Positions 43,092-51,671 of a stretch of DNA of 64,000 nucleotides are shown piece after piece (within the stretch, counting starts at the first letter, position 1; every line of letters begins with the position of its first letter). The position numbers and the translations under genes were made by a program. This DNA comes from Gracilaria domingensis. Its lineage: Eukaryota; Rhodophyta; Florideophyceae; Gracilariales; Gracilariaceae. The stretch is taken from contig VCMS01000299.1 of assembly GCA_022539475.1 (NCBI GenBank), positions 40,037-104,036 of the forward strand, in the 5' to 3' direction. The notes beneath the pieces were generated by a model, which saw only the letters and a list, made by a program, of their open reading frames with translations, did no database searches and had not been told where the DNA came from.

Positions 43092-43631
43092 TGTGGCGCG
43101 AGCGTTTGCGGGAGGGGGGGGGCGGGCGCGGAGATCGCGGGCGCCCACTGGGCGGCGAGCCGAGCACGCGCGCGTTTTGGTGCACGCGTGGCAGCGGCGC
43201 GCGGCGCGCGCGCGCAGCGGTGGCGACGTGTGCGCGGCGGCGGCGGCGGCGGCGGCGGCGCGGCGGAGGCGGGCGGCGGTGGGGGGCCGGACGCGGCGAG
43301 CTGCTAACGGCGAGCGCGCCAACAAGCGGCGCGGCGGCGGCGCGGCGCGGCGCCAAATTCAGTCTATATCCGCGGCGATCGGCGATACAGCGGCGCGCCA
43401 ACAACCGGCGCGCGGGCGGCGGCGGCGCGGCGGCGGCGCGCGGCGCGCGGCGCGCGCGTCCTTGCTGCGCGTGTGCGTGTAACGCGCGCGCGCGGCGCCT
43501 CGCAGTTGGCGCGCCGCCTGGTACAGGTACAATACACAGTGTTTATTCATGTCGATCGGTTTGTTGCTGTTATTCAGGGGTTACATACACGCCGCGCCCA
43601 AAGCCGCGGCAGCTCCGCGCCCGCCGCGCGG
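43092..43631. other. GC-rich stretch between peroxidase and Myb genes
   Basis: Upstream region of the peroxidase gene (minus strand) and 3' region of the Myb gene (minus strand). It is filled with GCG/CGG low-complexity DNA, so frames are open on both strands by composition. A less GC-rich part near 43500-43600 could hold the Myb 3' untranslated region. No gene supported. Confidence 0.5.
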
Positions 43632-44504
43632 TCATGACGACCGCGGCAGCCGCTGCGCGTACGGCGCGTACGCGAACGGCGCCGCCGCCGGCGCCGCGTA
43701 CGGCAGCGCGTACGCGCGCAGCGCCAGCGCATGCGCATGCGCATGCGCATGCGCATGCGCATGCGCATGCGGCGGCGGCGGCGGCGGCGGCGACGTCGCC
43801 GACGGCGGCGGCGGCAGCGACGCCATCGGCGGCAGCGTGCACGCCGAGCTGCACGGCGACAGCGAGCACGGCGAGCCGAAGGCGGCGGCGGCGAACGGCG
43901 CGGGCGGCGCGGCGTGCACCGTGCTGACGATGCGCTCCACCGACGCGACGGGCGCGCGGCCGCTGCGCATGGCGTCGGCGGCGTGGCAGCACTCCTTCAT
44001 GGCGCGCTTGAGCGTGCTGTTGAAGCGGTTCTTGACCGAGTTGTCCGTGCGCCCCGGCAGCAGCGCCGCGATGGCGCTCCAGCGGTTGCCCAGCCGGCGG
44101 TGCTCGTGCAGGATGAGGCGGTCCTCGGTGGCCAGCCAGTTCTTCTTCTTGAGCGCCGGGTCGAGCTGGTTGAGCCAGCGCTCGCGCGCCTGCTTGCCGG
44201 AGCGGCGCGGGATGTGGCGCGCGATGGCCGACCAGTGGCGCGCGCCGTACTGCGCCACCAGCTGCACCAGCAGCTGGTCCTCCTCGCGCCGCCACGGGCC
44301 GCGCGCCAGCCGCGGCGGCGACGGCGGCGCGTGCGGCGGCGGCGGCGGCGGCGGCGGCGACGGCGTGCGCCGCTCGGCGTCGCCGTCGCCGCCGGCGGTC
44401 GATGTGGACGACGTCTGCGACGCCGACGGCGGCGGCGGCGTGATGGCCGCGTTGAGCAGGTCCTGCACGGAGATGCGGCGCTGCGGCGAGCACGACGGCG
44501 ACAT
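43632..44504 (-). CDS. R2R3 Myb transcription factor, c-Myb/MYB3R-like repeats
   Basis: 290 residues from ATG at 44504 (context GCCGCCATG). The frame is open further upstream but becomes Pro-rich low complexity. Residues 66-117 are Myb repeat R2 (RGPWRREEDQLL, HWSAIARHI, GKQARERWLNQLDP) and 118-168 are R3 (KKNWLATEDRLIL, NRWSAIAALLPGRTDNSVKN, RFNSTLKR). The GKQxRERWxNxLDP and LLPGRTDN blocks resemble animal c-Myb and plant MYB3R more than most plant R2R3 factors. The first two repeat tryptophans of R3 are present and the third is Phe. The C-terminal half is Ala/Pro-rich with a His-Ala run. A nuclear DNA-binding regulator; targets unknown. It shares an upstream region with the divergent cytochrome b5 gene. 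Confidence 0.9.
   Translation of the reverse strand: MSPSCSPQRRISVQDLLNAAITPPPPSASQTSSTSTAGGDGDAERRTPSPPPPPPPPHAPPSPPRLARGPWRREEDQLLVQLVAQYGARHWSAIARHIPRRSGKQARERWLNQLDPALKKKNWLATEDRLILHEHRRLGNRWSAIAALLPGRTDNSVKNRFNSTLKRAMKECCHAADAMRSGRAPVASVERIVSTVHAAPPAPFAAAAFGSPCSLSPCSSACTLPPMASLPPPPSATSPPPPPPPHAHAHAHAHAHAHALALRAYALPYAAPAAAPFAYAPYAQRLPRSS
43731..43768. repeat. Hexanucleotide GCATGC-type run in the Myb gene
   Basis: About six copies of CATGCG, coding His-Ala on the minus strand near the C-terminus of the Myb factor. Strictly alternating purine and pyrimidine and self-complementary in each unit. Confidence 0.85.
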
Positions 44505-45107
44505 GGCGGCGCGGCGGCGGTGTTGGGGTGTTGGGGGCGGGGGGGTGGGGGGGTAGGGGTAGGGCGGTGGCGGCGGCGGATGTGTGGGGGGATGGCGCGG
44601 CGGGGGGGGGGGGGGGTGGGGGGCGGCGGATGAGCGGGGGATGAGGGCGGCGGGATGGCGGCGGTTATGAAAGCGGCGGGGGGCGGCGGGGGAGGGCGGA
44701 CGGGGGGCGGACAGGCGAGGTGCGGGAGACGCGAGCGACAGGCGCGACAGCACACGGAGAAGGCGCGCGCAACGGACGCGCCGCGCCTTTATGCGCCGCG
44801 AAGGTGAGGCGCGCGTGGCGCGCACGCGCGGAAAGCGCGCGCGTCACGCGTTAGCCGCCGCGCCGCGCCCCCCCGTCACGCGCGCGCGCGCCGCGCGCGC
44901 GCGCGCCGCGAGAAAAGGAGGCGCTTTTCGCGCAAAACTTTTCTTGTTTTTCCTTTTTTTGTTTTCTTTTTCGCCGCTTTTTGGCCGCGGCGCGCGCGCC
45001 GCGCCGCTCATGGGCGCGCGCGGCAACGCGCCGCTGCAGCCGCCGCCGCCGCCGCCGCCGACGGCGCGCGCCAGTTCGCTGCCGCTGCTGCCGCGCGCGC
45101 GCGCGAC
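44505..45107. promoter_or_regulatory. Shared upstream region of Myb and cytochrome b5 genes
   Basis: 603 bp between two divergent starts. The Myb side is G-rich on the plus strand (GGGGGGTGGGGG-type tracts at 44529-44640). The middle has long alternating CG (44870-44915). The cytochrome b5 side has a T-rich tract at 44935-44985 (TTTTCCTTTTTTTG). No canonical TATA box. The function as a bidirectional promoter follows from gene direction only. Confidence 0.5.
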
Positions 45108-45124
45108 ATGGCGCCGCCGCCAGA

Positions 45125-45157
<33 letters not shown>

Positions 45158-45614
45158 CGATGCGCGGCCGCCCGCGCCGGCGGACCAGATGCGCGCGTCG
45201 GGCTCGGCGCGCCGCCGCGCGGCGCTGCCGCCGGGGCGCTCGCAGCTGGACTGGCTGCGGCTGCACAGCGCGCTGCGCGCGCCGCCGCCGCGCGCGGTGG
45301 CGCCGCGCGAGCTGGCGCAGCACGGCTCGCGCGCGCGCAGCGCGTGGGTGGCGGTGCGCGGCGCGGTGTACGACGTGACGCGTTACGCCGGCTTCCACCC
45401 CGGCGGCGAGCGCATCCTGCTCGCCGCCGCCGGATCCGACGCCACCGCGCTGTTTGAGCGCTACCACGGCTGGGTCAACGTGCAGTTCATGCTGCGCCGC
45501 TGCTACGTCGGCGCGCTGGAGGAGCGCGACGAGCGCGACGACGCGCCGCCGCCGCCGCCGCCGCACGCGCCGCCGCAGCCACAGGCGCCGCCGCCGCTGC
45601 CGCGCCGCGACTAG
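45108..45614 (+). CDS. Cytochrome b5 heme-binding domain protein (NCB5OR N-terminal type)
   Basis: 168 residues from ATG at 45108. Pro-rich ends flank a heme-binding domain at about 43-136. The block GRSQLDWLRL before it is typical of the b5 domain of NADH-cytochrome b5 oxidoreductase (CYB5R4/NCB5OR). Then come AWVAVRGAVYDVTRYAGFHP, the HPGG heme motif (ligand His97), AAGSDATALFERYHGWVN (second ligand His120) and MLRRCYVGAL. No CS or reductase domain follows, so it is a stand-alone electron-transfer domain. No membrane anchor, so it is probably soluble. Partner reductase unknown. Confidence 0.88.
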
Positions 45615-46980
45615 CGCGCGCATTGCTCGCCTTGCTGCGCGAAAATCCACAGCCGCTCGTTGGCGCACTTTCGCCGCCTTTTCGACAACCATGCGCGCGC
45701 GCGCATCGCCGCCGCGTGTTCCTCCGTCATCCCCCCTTCGCGCTACCTGCTCCATCCCCCCACACCAGCGCATGTCTGAGATGCGCTGCGCGGGAGGAGG
45801 GCCGTAAAGCGTTGCTGGCCGCTCCTGACTAGCAAGCCGCCTCCCTGCGCATTTAAATATATCTCAGCCCGATCTGCCAGATACGATTTATACCGAACAC
45901 ACGTCGCGCGCAGCTGACGACAGCCGCCGCCAACCGCCGCGCAGTGCCGCACGCCGCCCTGCTGCCCGGCTCCGCGCTGGCTAACACGCGCCGCAATTCA
46001 GCCGCCGCGCGCCAAAATCGCAGAGCGCGGCTGTTGTGCGAGCTTTTGTCGCCCGCGCGCCGCCGCGCCGCAACGCGCAGCAGAGAAATTGAGCGCGGCG
46101 GAGGGCGACACGCAGCACGTGTGCTCAAATCTGAGTGAGCCTGACTTTTGCGCCCTGATTGTTCGATTCGATCTCTTGTTCGAGTGCGGAGCTGTACCTA
46201 ACCCCTCTGTGCATCCGCTGCTCGCGCTGTTTTGACGCGCGCGACTTGCTGCGATATAGATAACCGGCTTGGGGGCGTCACGCTGCGCGCGCCGCGCGTC
46301 AACGACAGCGCCGCCGCAGCAGCCACACTCACTGACTTGCGCGCGTTGTTGGCCGCGTGCATCGCGCGACGCGCTGCCGCCACGGCATCGCGTATGGCCG
46401 CCCGTTTTCTGCCGCGCCGTTCGGGCGCACACCGCTGCAACGCTCTTCCGCTGCCGCGCGCCACACAGTCCATCGCGCGAGATCGGGGGGAGGCGGGGGG
46501 GGTTGGGGGACAGCGCCTGCCGCAAGGGGACGCTTTCGACGGTTGGGCGTCGCAAAAAAGGACCAGAATGGGTTTGCTTCTGACGTGATGTTTGCGGCAA
46601 CAACAGCGGCAACAACAACAAGCGCCGCGCGCTCGCTGGCTCGCTGGCTCGCTCGGCGTTCTCGATACTGTATGGTGTCTCTGACTTGTGTATTACCAAG
46701 CGTACGCCCCCACCGACAGCGGTACCTTTGGTACATGTGCCTTGTGTGCCTGTGACGCTGCTCTCTATGACGTACTGTACGCTACGCACTCGAGTGCGCG
46801 ACCGCAGCTGGCGCCGCCGCTGCTGCTGCTGCTGCTGCTGATGATGGTGCTGATGGGGGCGGGGGGGGCCTTCTTGGACGGGCGCCATCGGCAGCTGCGC
46901 GCGCCCATGACGCGATCGCACGGCGCGCGGCGCCGCTTTGGACGTCAGCTCGGCGCGCAAGGCGCGCTGTCTGTCGCCTC

Positions 46981-47044
46981 CTGTCCGTCCTCCTGTGTGT
47001 CCGCCTGTCTGTCTGGACAGGCGGACACACAGGAGGACGGACAG
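46981..47044. repeat. Perfect inverted repeat, 29-bp arms, 6-bp loop
   Basis: Arm one (46981-47009, starting CTGTCCGTCCTCC) is the exact reverse complement of arm two (47016-47044). The loop is TGTCTG. No mismatch. About 0.9 kb upstream of the flavoprotein start codon, in a region without genes. As RNA it would form a small-RNA-precursor-like hairpin. Confidence 0.9.
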
Positions 47045-47520
47045 TGTCTGTCCGGCGCGCCGTGCTGCGCGACAGTTTCCTCTCTCTCTCTCTCTCGATT
47101 CATGCTTGCCGCCCGGTAACAATTCATGCTCCTCTCTCTCTCGACACATTCTGTCGCTCGCAGATATGCTCAATTCAACGCGCGCGCGCTCAAAAACAAT
47201 GAGCGCGCCGTCGCGCGCGTTTCAGACACGGCGCGCCGATTGGCGGACGCGATCAACTTGCGGCTGCGCACTGCGCACCGTCACGCTCGCGCGCGCCGCC
47301 GCCGCCGCGCGCCGCCGCCGCCGCCGCCGCCGCGCGCAGCACGTTGCCCGCCGCCGCCGCGCAGCGCGCCGCCTCGATGCCGGAAACCGCCTCGGTAAGA
47401 TACTGCCAACGGCGCCGGCAGCGATCAGCGCGCGCGCGACCGGCGCGTTTCGCCGCGTCTCGGCGCGGCGCGCGGCGCGCGGCGCGCGGCGCGCGGCGCG
47501 CGCGCCGCCGCACACGTTTG

Positions 47521-47590
47521 CGCGCGTGCGCGCCTCGGCCACGTGGCGCCGCTGGCGCGCGTGCGCGCCTCGGCCACGTGGCGCCGCTGG
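47521..47590. promoter_or_regulatory. Perfect 35-bp tandem duplication with CACGTG cores
   Basis: 47521-47555 and 47556-47590 are identical. Each carries CCACGTGG, the palindromic E-box/G-box recognised by bHLH and bZIP factors in other eukaryotes, at 47540-47545 and 47575-47580. They lie about 350-400 bp upstream of the flavoprotein start. A regulatory role is inferred from the motif, its spacing and its position. Confidence 0.6.
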
Positions 47591-47733
47591 CGTGCGTGGC
47601 GCATTCCCGCACATTAATTTTAACGCGCTGACGTGTGCGCGTCCACGCGCGCGAGCGCGAGCGCGAGCGCGCGCGCGCGCGCGGCGGTCCAACGCGCGCA
47701 CATGCGCCGCGCCGCGCCGGCTCGCCCGCTCAG

Positions 47734-47778
47734 CTGCGCCAGCTGCGCCAGCTGCGCCAGTTGCGCCAGTTACGCCAC
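47734..47778. repeat. Five 9-bp tandem repeats (CTGCGCCAG type)
   Basis: Three perfect copies of CTGCGCCAG, then TTGCGCCAG and TTACGCCAC, about 160 bp before the flavoprotein start codon, probably within its promoter or leader. Confidence 0.7.
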
Positions 47779-47935
47779 CTCGTCCGCCAGGCGAGCGCCC
47801 GCGTCCGGCCACACACACATACAGACAAACACTCACACGCGCGCACGCACGCACGTTCCGTATCTGCCGCCGCGCCGCGCGCCGCCGCCGCCGCCTCCGC
47901 CATGCCGCGCCAACAGCGCCGCGCTCCGCTCCGCA

Positions 47936-49273
47936 ATGGCGCCGCTGCTCTGCCTGCTCCTCGCGCTGCACGCCGCCGCCGCCGCCGCAGCAGCAGCAGC
48001 AGCAGCCGCGCGCGCCGACGACCGCCTCGCCGCGCTCACCGCCTGTCTGCCGCCGTCCGTGCGCGTGTACGCGCCGCAGGCCGCCGACTACCACCGCCTC
48101 AAGGCGCTGTCGTTCCGCAACGACGCCGCCACCCCGCTGGCCATCGCCGCGCCGCGCTCCGAGTGGGCCGTGTCGCGCGTCGTCGCGTGCGCCGCGCACG
48201 CGCAGCTGCGCGTGTGCGCGCGCTCGGGCGGCCACTCGCTCATCGGCCACAGCCTGTGCAGCGGCCTGCTCATCGACCTGTCCGCGCTGCGCGCCGTGTC
48301 CGTGGAGGCGGACGGCGTGACCGCCGCCATTCAGCCCGCCGCCACCCTGGGCGAGGTGCTGTGGCAGCTGCACGCGCGCGCGCGCTGGCTGGCCGCCGGC
48401 GTGTGCCCGACCGTGGGCTTTGCGGGCTACGTGCTGGGCGGCGGCCACGGGCCGTACGAGGGGCGGCTGGGGCTGGCGTGCGACTCGATGCGCTCGCTGC
48501 GCATGGTGGATCGCTTCGGCAACGTGCTGCAGCTGTCGCGCTCGCAGCGCCCGCTGCTGTTTTGGGCCATGTGCGGCGCGGGCGGCGGCCACTTTGGCAT
48601 CGTCACCTCGTTTCGCTGGCACACCGCGCCGGCGCGCGCGTTTGATCGCGCGGTGGTGTTCCGCTTTCGTTGGCCGGCTGAGCGCGGCGGCGAGCTGTTG
48701 GAAAAATGGCAGCATTACGGAGAGTGGAACGGCGCTGTGTGGTTCAGAATTGAGATTTATCTCGCCTCTCGTGACAAGGCAGTGTTTGGGTACGGTGCTT
48801 GCTATGATGTGCCCAGCGTTGACGATTGCATGTGGAGGTTGAATCAGGCACCATTCTTCAACACGCCGGGACGCAGTACCACCTACATGTCCGCTGTGCA
48901 GAGTGCTCTCGACGTGCACGCGTTCTTCGGCCCCCTGGGTGGCTGGGGCAGCTATCGCGCCAGCAACGTTTACCAGGCAATGCTGCAGCAACGAGGCCAG
49001 GAGAGTGGTCAAGCGAATGGGCGCACGTGCCAGTCCACATTTCTGCGCAAAAGCAGCGGCGGTGCTGCTCCCTCCAAACAGTTCTGGCAGCAGTACGTCA
49101 ACTTTTGTCAAAACCCCGCAGGAGCATCCAGCGTTCCCTGGGTTGTTTGCGAGATGAATCTGTTCAACAACGCCATCGACAAGAAGCAAAACAATGCATT
49201 TGCGTTCCGACCGGCCAACATTATCACGCAAGATAATGCAAGGGCGTGCAGTTCAGATATTTTGCTGATGTGA
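47936..49273 (+). CDS. Secreted FAD-linked oxidase, berberine-bridge-enzyme-like
   Basis: 445 residues from ATG at 47936, followed by a signal peptide (PLLCLLLALHAAAAAAAA, cut near 26), so it enters the secretory pathway. The FAD-binding PCMH-type domain covers about 40-220. RSGGHS has His100, the usual site of 8-alpha linkage. GVCPTVG has Cys157, the usual site of the second covalent bond. GGGHG at 168-172 is the pyrophosphate loop. Family members oxidise alcohols, sugars or alkaloids with release of hydrogen peroxide; the substrate here is unknown. The frame ends without the C-terminal BBE segment (YxNYxD type) that normally closes the family, and the DNA turns AT-rich right after. The upstream frame before 47936 is low-complexity and not used. 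Confidence 0.88.
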   Translation: MAPLLCLLLALHAAAAAAAAAAAAARADDRLAALTACLPPSVRVYAPQAADYHRLKALSFRNDAATPLAIAAPRSEWAVSRVVACAAHAQLRVCARSGGHSLIGHSLCSGLLIDLSALRAVSVEADGVTAAIQPAATLGEVLWQLHARARWLAAGVCPTVGFAGYVLGGGHGPYEGRLGLACDSMRSLRMVDRFGNVLQLSRSQRPLLFWAMCGAGGGHFGIVTSFRWHTAPARAFDRAVVFRFRWPAERGGELLEKWQHYGEWNGAVWFRIEIYLASRDKAVFGYGACYDVPSVDDCMWRLNQAPFFNTPGRSTTYMSAVQSALDVHAFFGPLGGWGSYRASNVYQAMLQQRGQESGQANGRTCQSTFLRKSSGGAAPSKQFWQQYVNFCQNPAGASSVPWVVCEMNLFNNAIDKKQNNAFAFRPANIITQDNARACSSDILLM

Positions 49274-49417
49274 TCTATCCCTGTGAGCAAACTTGTCGAA
49301 AATTAATTACAGACAAAAATTGATAATACTGATCTTAATGTTAATGGTTTAATATGATGCAATATATAATTATATGAATTACTAGGTATTTAAGGCCCAA
49401 AACGCACACAAAACAAA
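49274..49417. other. Start of AT-rich DNA after the flavoprotein gene
   Basis: Abrupt change from GC-rich coding DNA to AT-rich DNA. No BBE-type C-terminal coding segment is visible in any frame here or further to 50500. Confidence 0.5.
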
Positions 49418-49421
49418 TTAA

Positions 49422-49793
49422 CCCTTTCGACACTAAAAGTTCTTATGACTAGATCTAGTATAGTAGACATAAGCGTAAGCCAATAAGCTTGCAAAGACCA
49501 GTTGAAAGCCATTAAAATTAGCCAGTAGTCATTGATTGATTGTTTTCTTGTGCATATTGATTTCTGTGAATGGCGCTTATTGGCTAGCTATTTCGCAGAA
49601 TTTTCGAAGAGCCAATTAGCGCACAGCGTATGCAGCTACATAAAGCATGCATAATATATGCTTATGTCTAGTACACTATACATAAGCAAAATCACCACAT
49701 GGCAGAATAACAACCAATTGTTTTGGTTCGCGTCCAATTATTGTTGCATCTTATGTCTATTATGACATACATAAGCGTTCAGTGTCAAGAGAG
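49422..49793. mobile_element. piggyBac-like miniature element
   Basis: 372 bp flanked on both sides by TTAA (49418-49421 and 49794-49797). Ends read CCCTTTCGACACTAAA at the left and, as reverse complement at the right, CTCTCTTGACACTGAA. TTAA target duplication plus a C-rich end leading to GACACT is typical of piggyBac families. Several ACATAAGC/GCTTATGT words sit inside near both ends. No transposase, so it is non-autonomous. Confidence 0.75.
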
Positions 49794-49797
49794 TTAA

Positions 49798-50540
49798 AGC
49801 ACTCTTAAAAACTCACCAATGTCACCAAATATACTCTATCTTTCTTACTTTTCATAAAAGAGGGATTTGTATTTTCGAACTTTCAAATGTTGTAAAAGTA
49901 GGTCTGAACTTCTCCAAATCGTCAAAATTATCAACATAACTTCAAAATATGTCCACCCAGCACAATAAATTTATAACGGTTTCACAATATTGCAGTACTG
50001 TAGACAAATAATCGTTTTACATTGTTTTTAATGTAACTGTTGTACAACAAAACCGTTCGAATCACTCAAATTTGTCCTTTCGAAAACATGTCTTTTTGTC
50101 TCAATTACAGACTTTTGGCAGATAAAAACAAGACCTTGAACAAAGCTACATCTTTTTGCTCTGAAACTTTTGAACCAATGTCGCAAAGATGTTTGAGGCA
50201 TTGTAAAAATTAGTAGCTTTCGTACCAGTCCAAAAGTGTTAAAAGCTTATAGCACAGTTGTTCAGATGGTCTTCGTGGCTGATGAAGAGGTGGCAGAAAA
50301 GGCTAGAGAGGGCTAGGCCAACAACTAAGAAACAAATGACTTCAATGTCGGGTTTGTAGTATAGTACACCCAATCAATGAAAGAGGTTGCGCTACACCAA
50401 ATGGGGATTTGACTAAACTCTGAGCCTGGTTGTCAACTGTACCACGTGAGACGCGTATGCGCACGGACGACAACGACTAATTAGTTTAATTTTGCTAATT
50501 TAGAATTAATATTTACTAGGTAGTCTAGATATGTGGGCGG
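49798..50540. other. AT-rich stretch without a recognisable gene
   Basis: No coding signal. It ends where the GC content rises at the presumed LTR start of element C. Confidence 0.5.
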
Positions 50541-50762
50541 TGTGGTGCACCACAAATGCATCTCCCGGCGCCTACGTCAAACTAGGCCCGTGAGAGCCAA
50601 AAGGGCTCTCCGATGTAATAAACTCCCAATACGCCAACCTCGCACATCGACTGGTACATTCAAGCACCAACTAGGCTAATTTGGCACCTGTTTGGTTCTA
50701 GAGTTACCAATTGGTAAATATAGTATTGTTTTACTCGTTTTGCCGGCCTCGAGGTCGAAACA
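50541..50762 (+). repeat. Probable left part of the 5' LTR of element C
   Basis: Starts TGTGGTGCACCACAAATG, like the TGTGGTGCA starts of the other Gypsy LTRs here, and runs to the edge of element B. The presumed rest of this LTR is 61812-61984 on the other side of B. No target duplication of B is seen, so the join is tentative. Confidence 0.4.
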
Positions 50763-51618
50763 TGTGATGCATTCCCACGCGTGGGCAAACAAGAGCCGCG
50801 TCGCGGAAAGTGCACCGACAATGTGTTCTAAATATGCTCTTTATAACGGTAGATGCAGCAGTAGAACCTGCTGATAGCTCCAGTGCAATGCCGGGTGTAT
50901 GTCGGGGTGGCCTCGATCTGAGCGTGCAGTCAGAGGTAAAGGGGAAGAAATATCCCTAAGTATCCGGTTTTTCCGGCGAGCCACAGCGAGTAGAGATATC
51001 CATCCTAACAATAGGGAGCAACAGGGGATCAGCAAACGAGCCGTACTGCAGAGCACTGACTCGTGATAAAAGGGAGTAAATTTCGAGACTACTGGGCAAA
51101 AACCTGTAAAATAGGTCAGAGAAACGAGAGCCGTATGACGGAAATAATAATAAAGAAACAACAAAAGGTGCCGTAACTACGGTCTAGAACTCCTCAGTGG
51201 TCGAGGTCGGATGACTAGCCCGGAATTGCGGCGGCTTGTCCGATTAGGGACGAAAACCTTTCACAAGCGGCAAGAAAGTCAGAGCCAGAAGCCTCCTTGA
51301 GGTTTACTTCCCATACAGTGGCGGCAAGTGCCGCCACCTATATAGGGCACTTGAAAATATCAACTAGAAATATCTAACTATCCGGCGCTGCCGGCCAACA
51401 TCCTACACGTGTGAAACCGTATCAGGCTTGCCACGGCGCACCGGGCATCGGGCCAACTCAGCACACGTGTGCAGAGACACTAACCTTCCTAGGCATACCC
51501 CAAAATTAGGGCACTACTACAGTAGCCTCTCATAACATGAGGTGTCGAAGCCGGTAACGGATCAACAAACTATGAAAAACACCTCGGTGCATCCACAGAA
51601 AGGGCGTTTTGCTCTACA
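50763..51618 (-). repeat. 3' LTR of element B
   Basis: 856 bp. The plus-strand gene begins 54 bp past its inner edge. Same family as the solo LTR at 630-1483. Confidence 0.92.
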
Positions 51619-51671
51619 TCTCCCCCTACTCAGGCTGAGACACCGACACCATCGGCTCGATACGCCTCGCG

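Larger units (their letters stand above)
45615..47935. other. GC-rich intergenic region before the flavoprotein gene
   Basis: 2.3 kb with no supported gene. Long frames on both strands (for example 45998-47173 minus) come from base composition and lack domains. It contains a perfect hairpin (46981-47044), CT dinucleotide runs (47080-47145), CG-rich runs (47455-47510), a duplicated CACGTG module (47521-47590) and a 9-bp tandem repeat (47734-47778). Confidence 0.55.

Noticed and set aside
42522-43307. Plus-strand frames opposite the peroxidase gene
   Set aside because: Shadows; the minus-strand frame has the peroxidase motifs.
44505-44825. N-terminal extension of the Myb frame
   Set aside because: Open but Pro-rich low complexity; the ATG at 44504 has a better context and begins a normal sequence.
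45998-47173. 391-residue minus-strand open frame
   Set aside because: Arg/Ser/Gly low complexity from GC-rich DNA, runs through the perfect hairpin and CT runs, and shows no domain.
46938-48320. 460-residue plus-strand open frame overlapping the flavoprotein
   Set aside because: Arg/Ala-rich shadow of the flavoprotein gene and its promoter in another frame; the true frame carries the flavin motifs.
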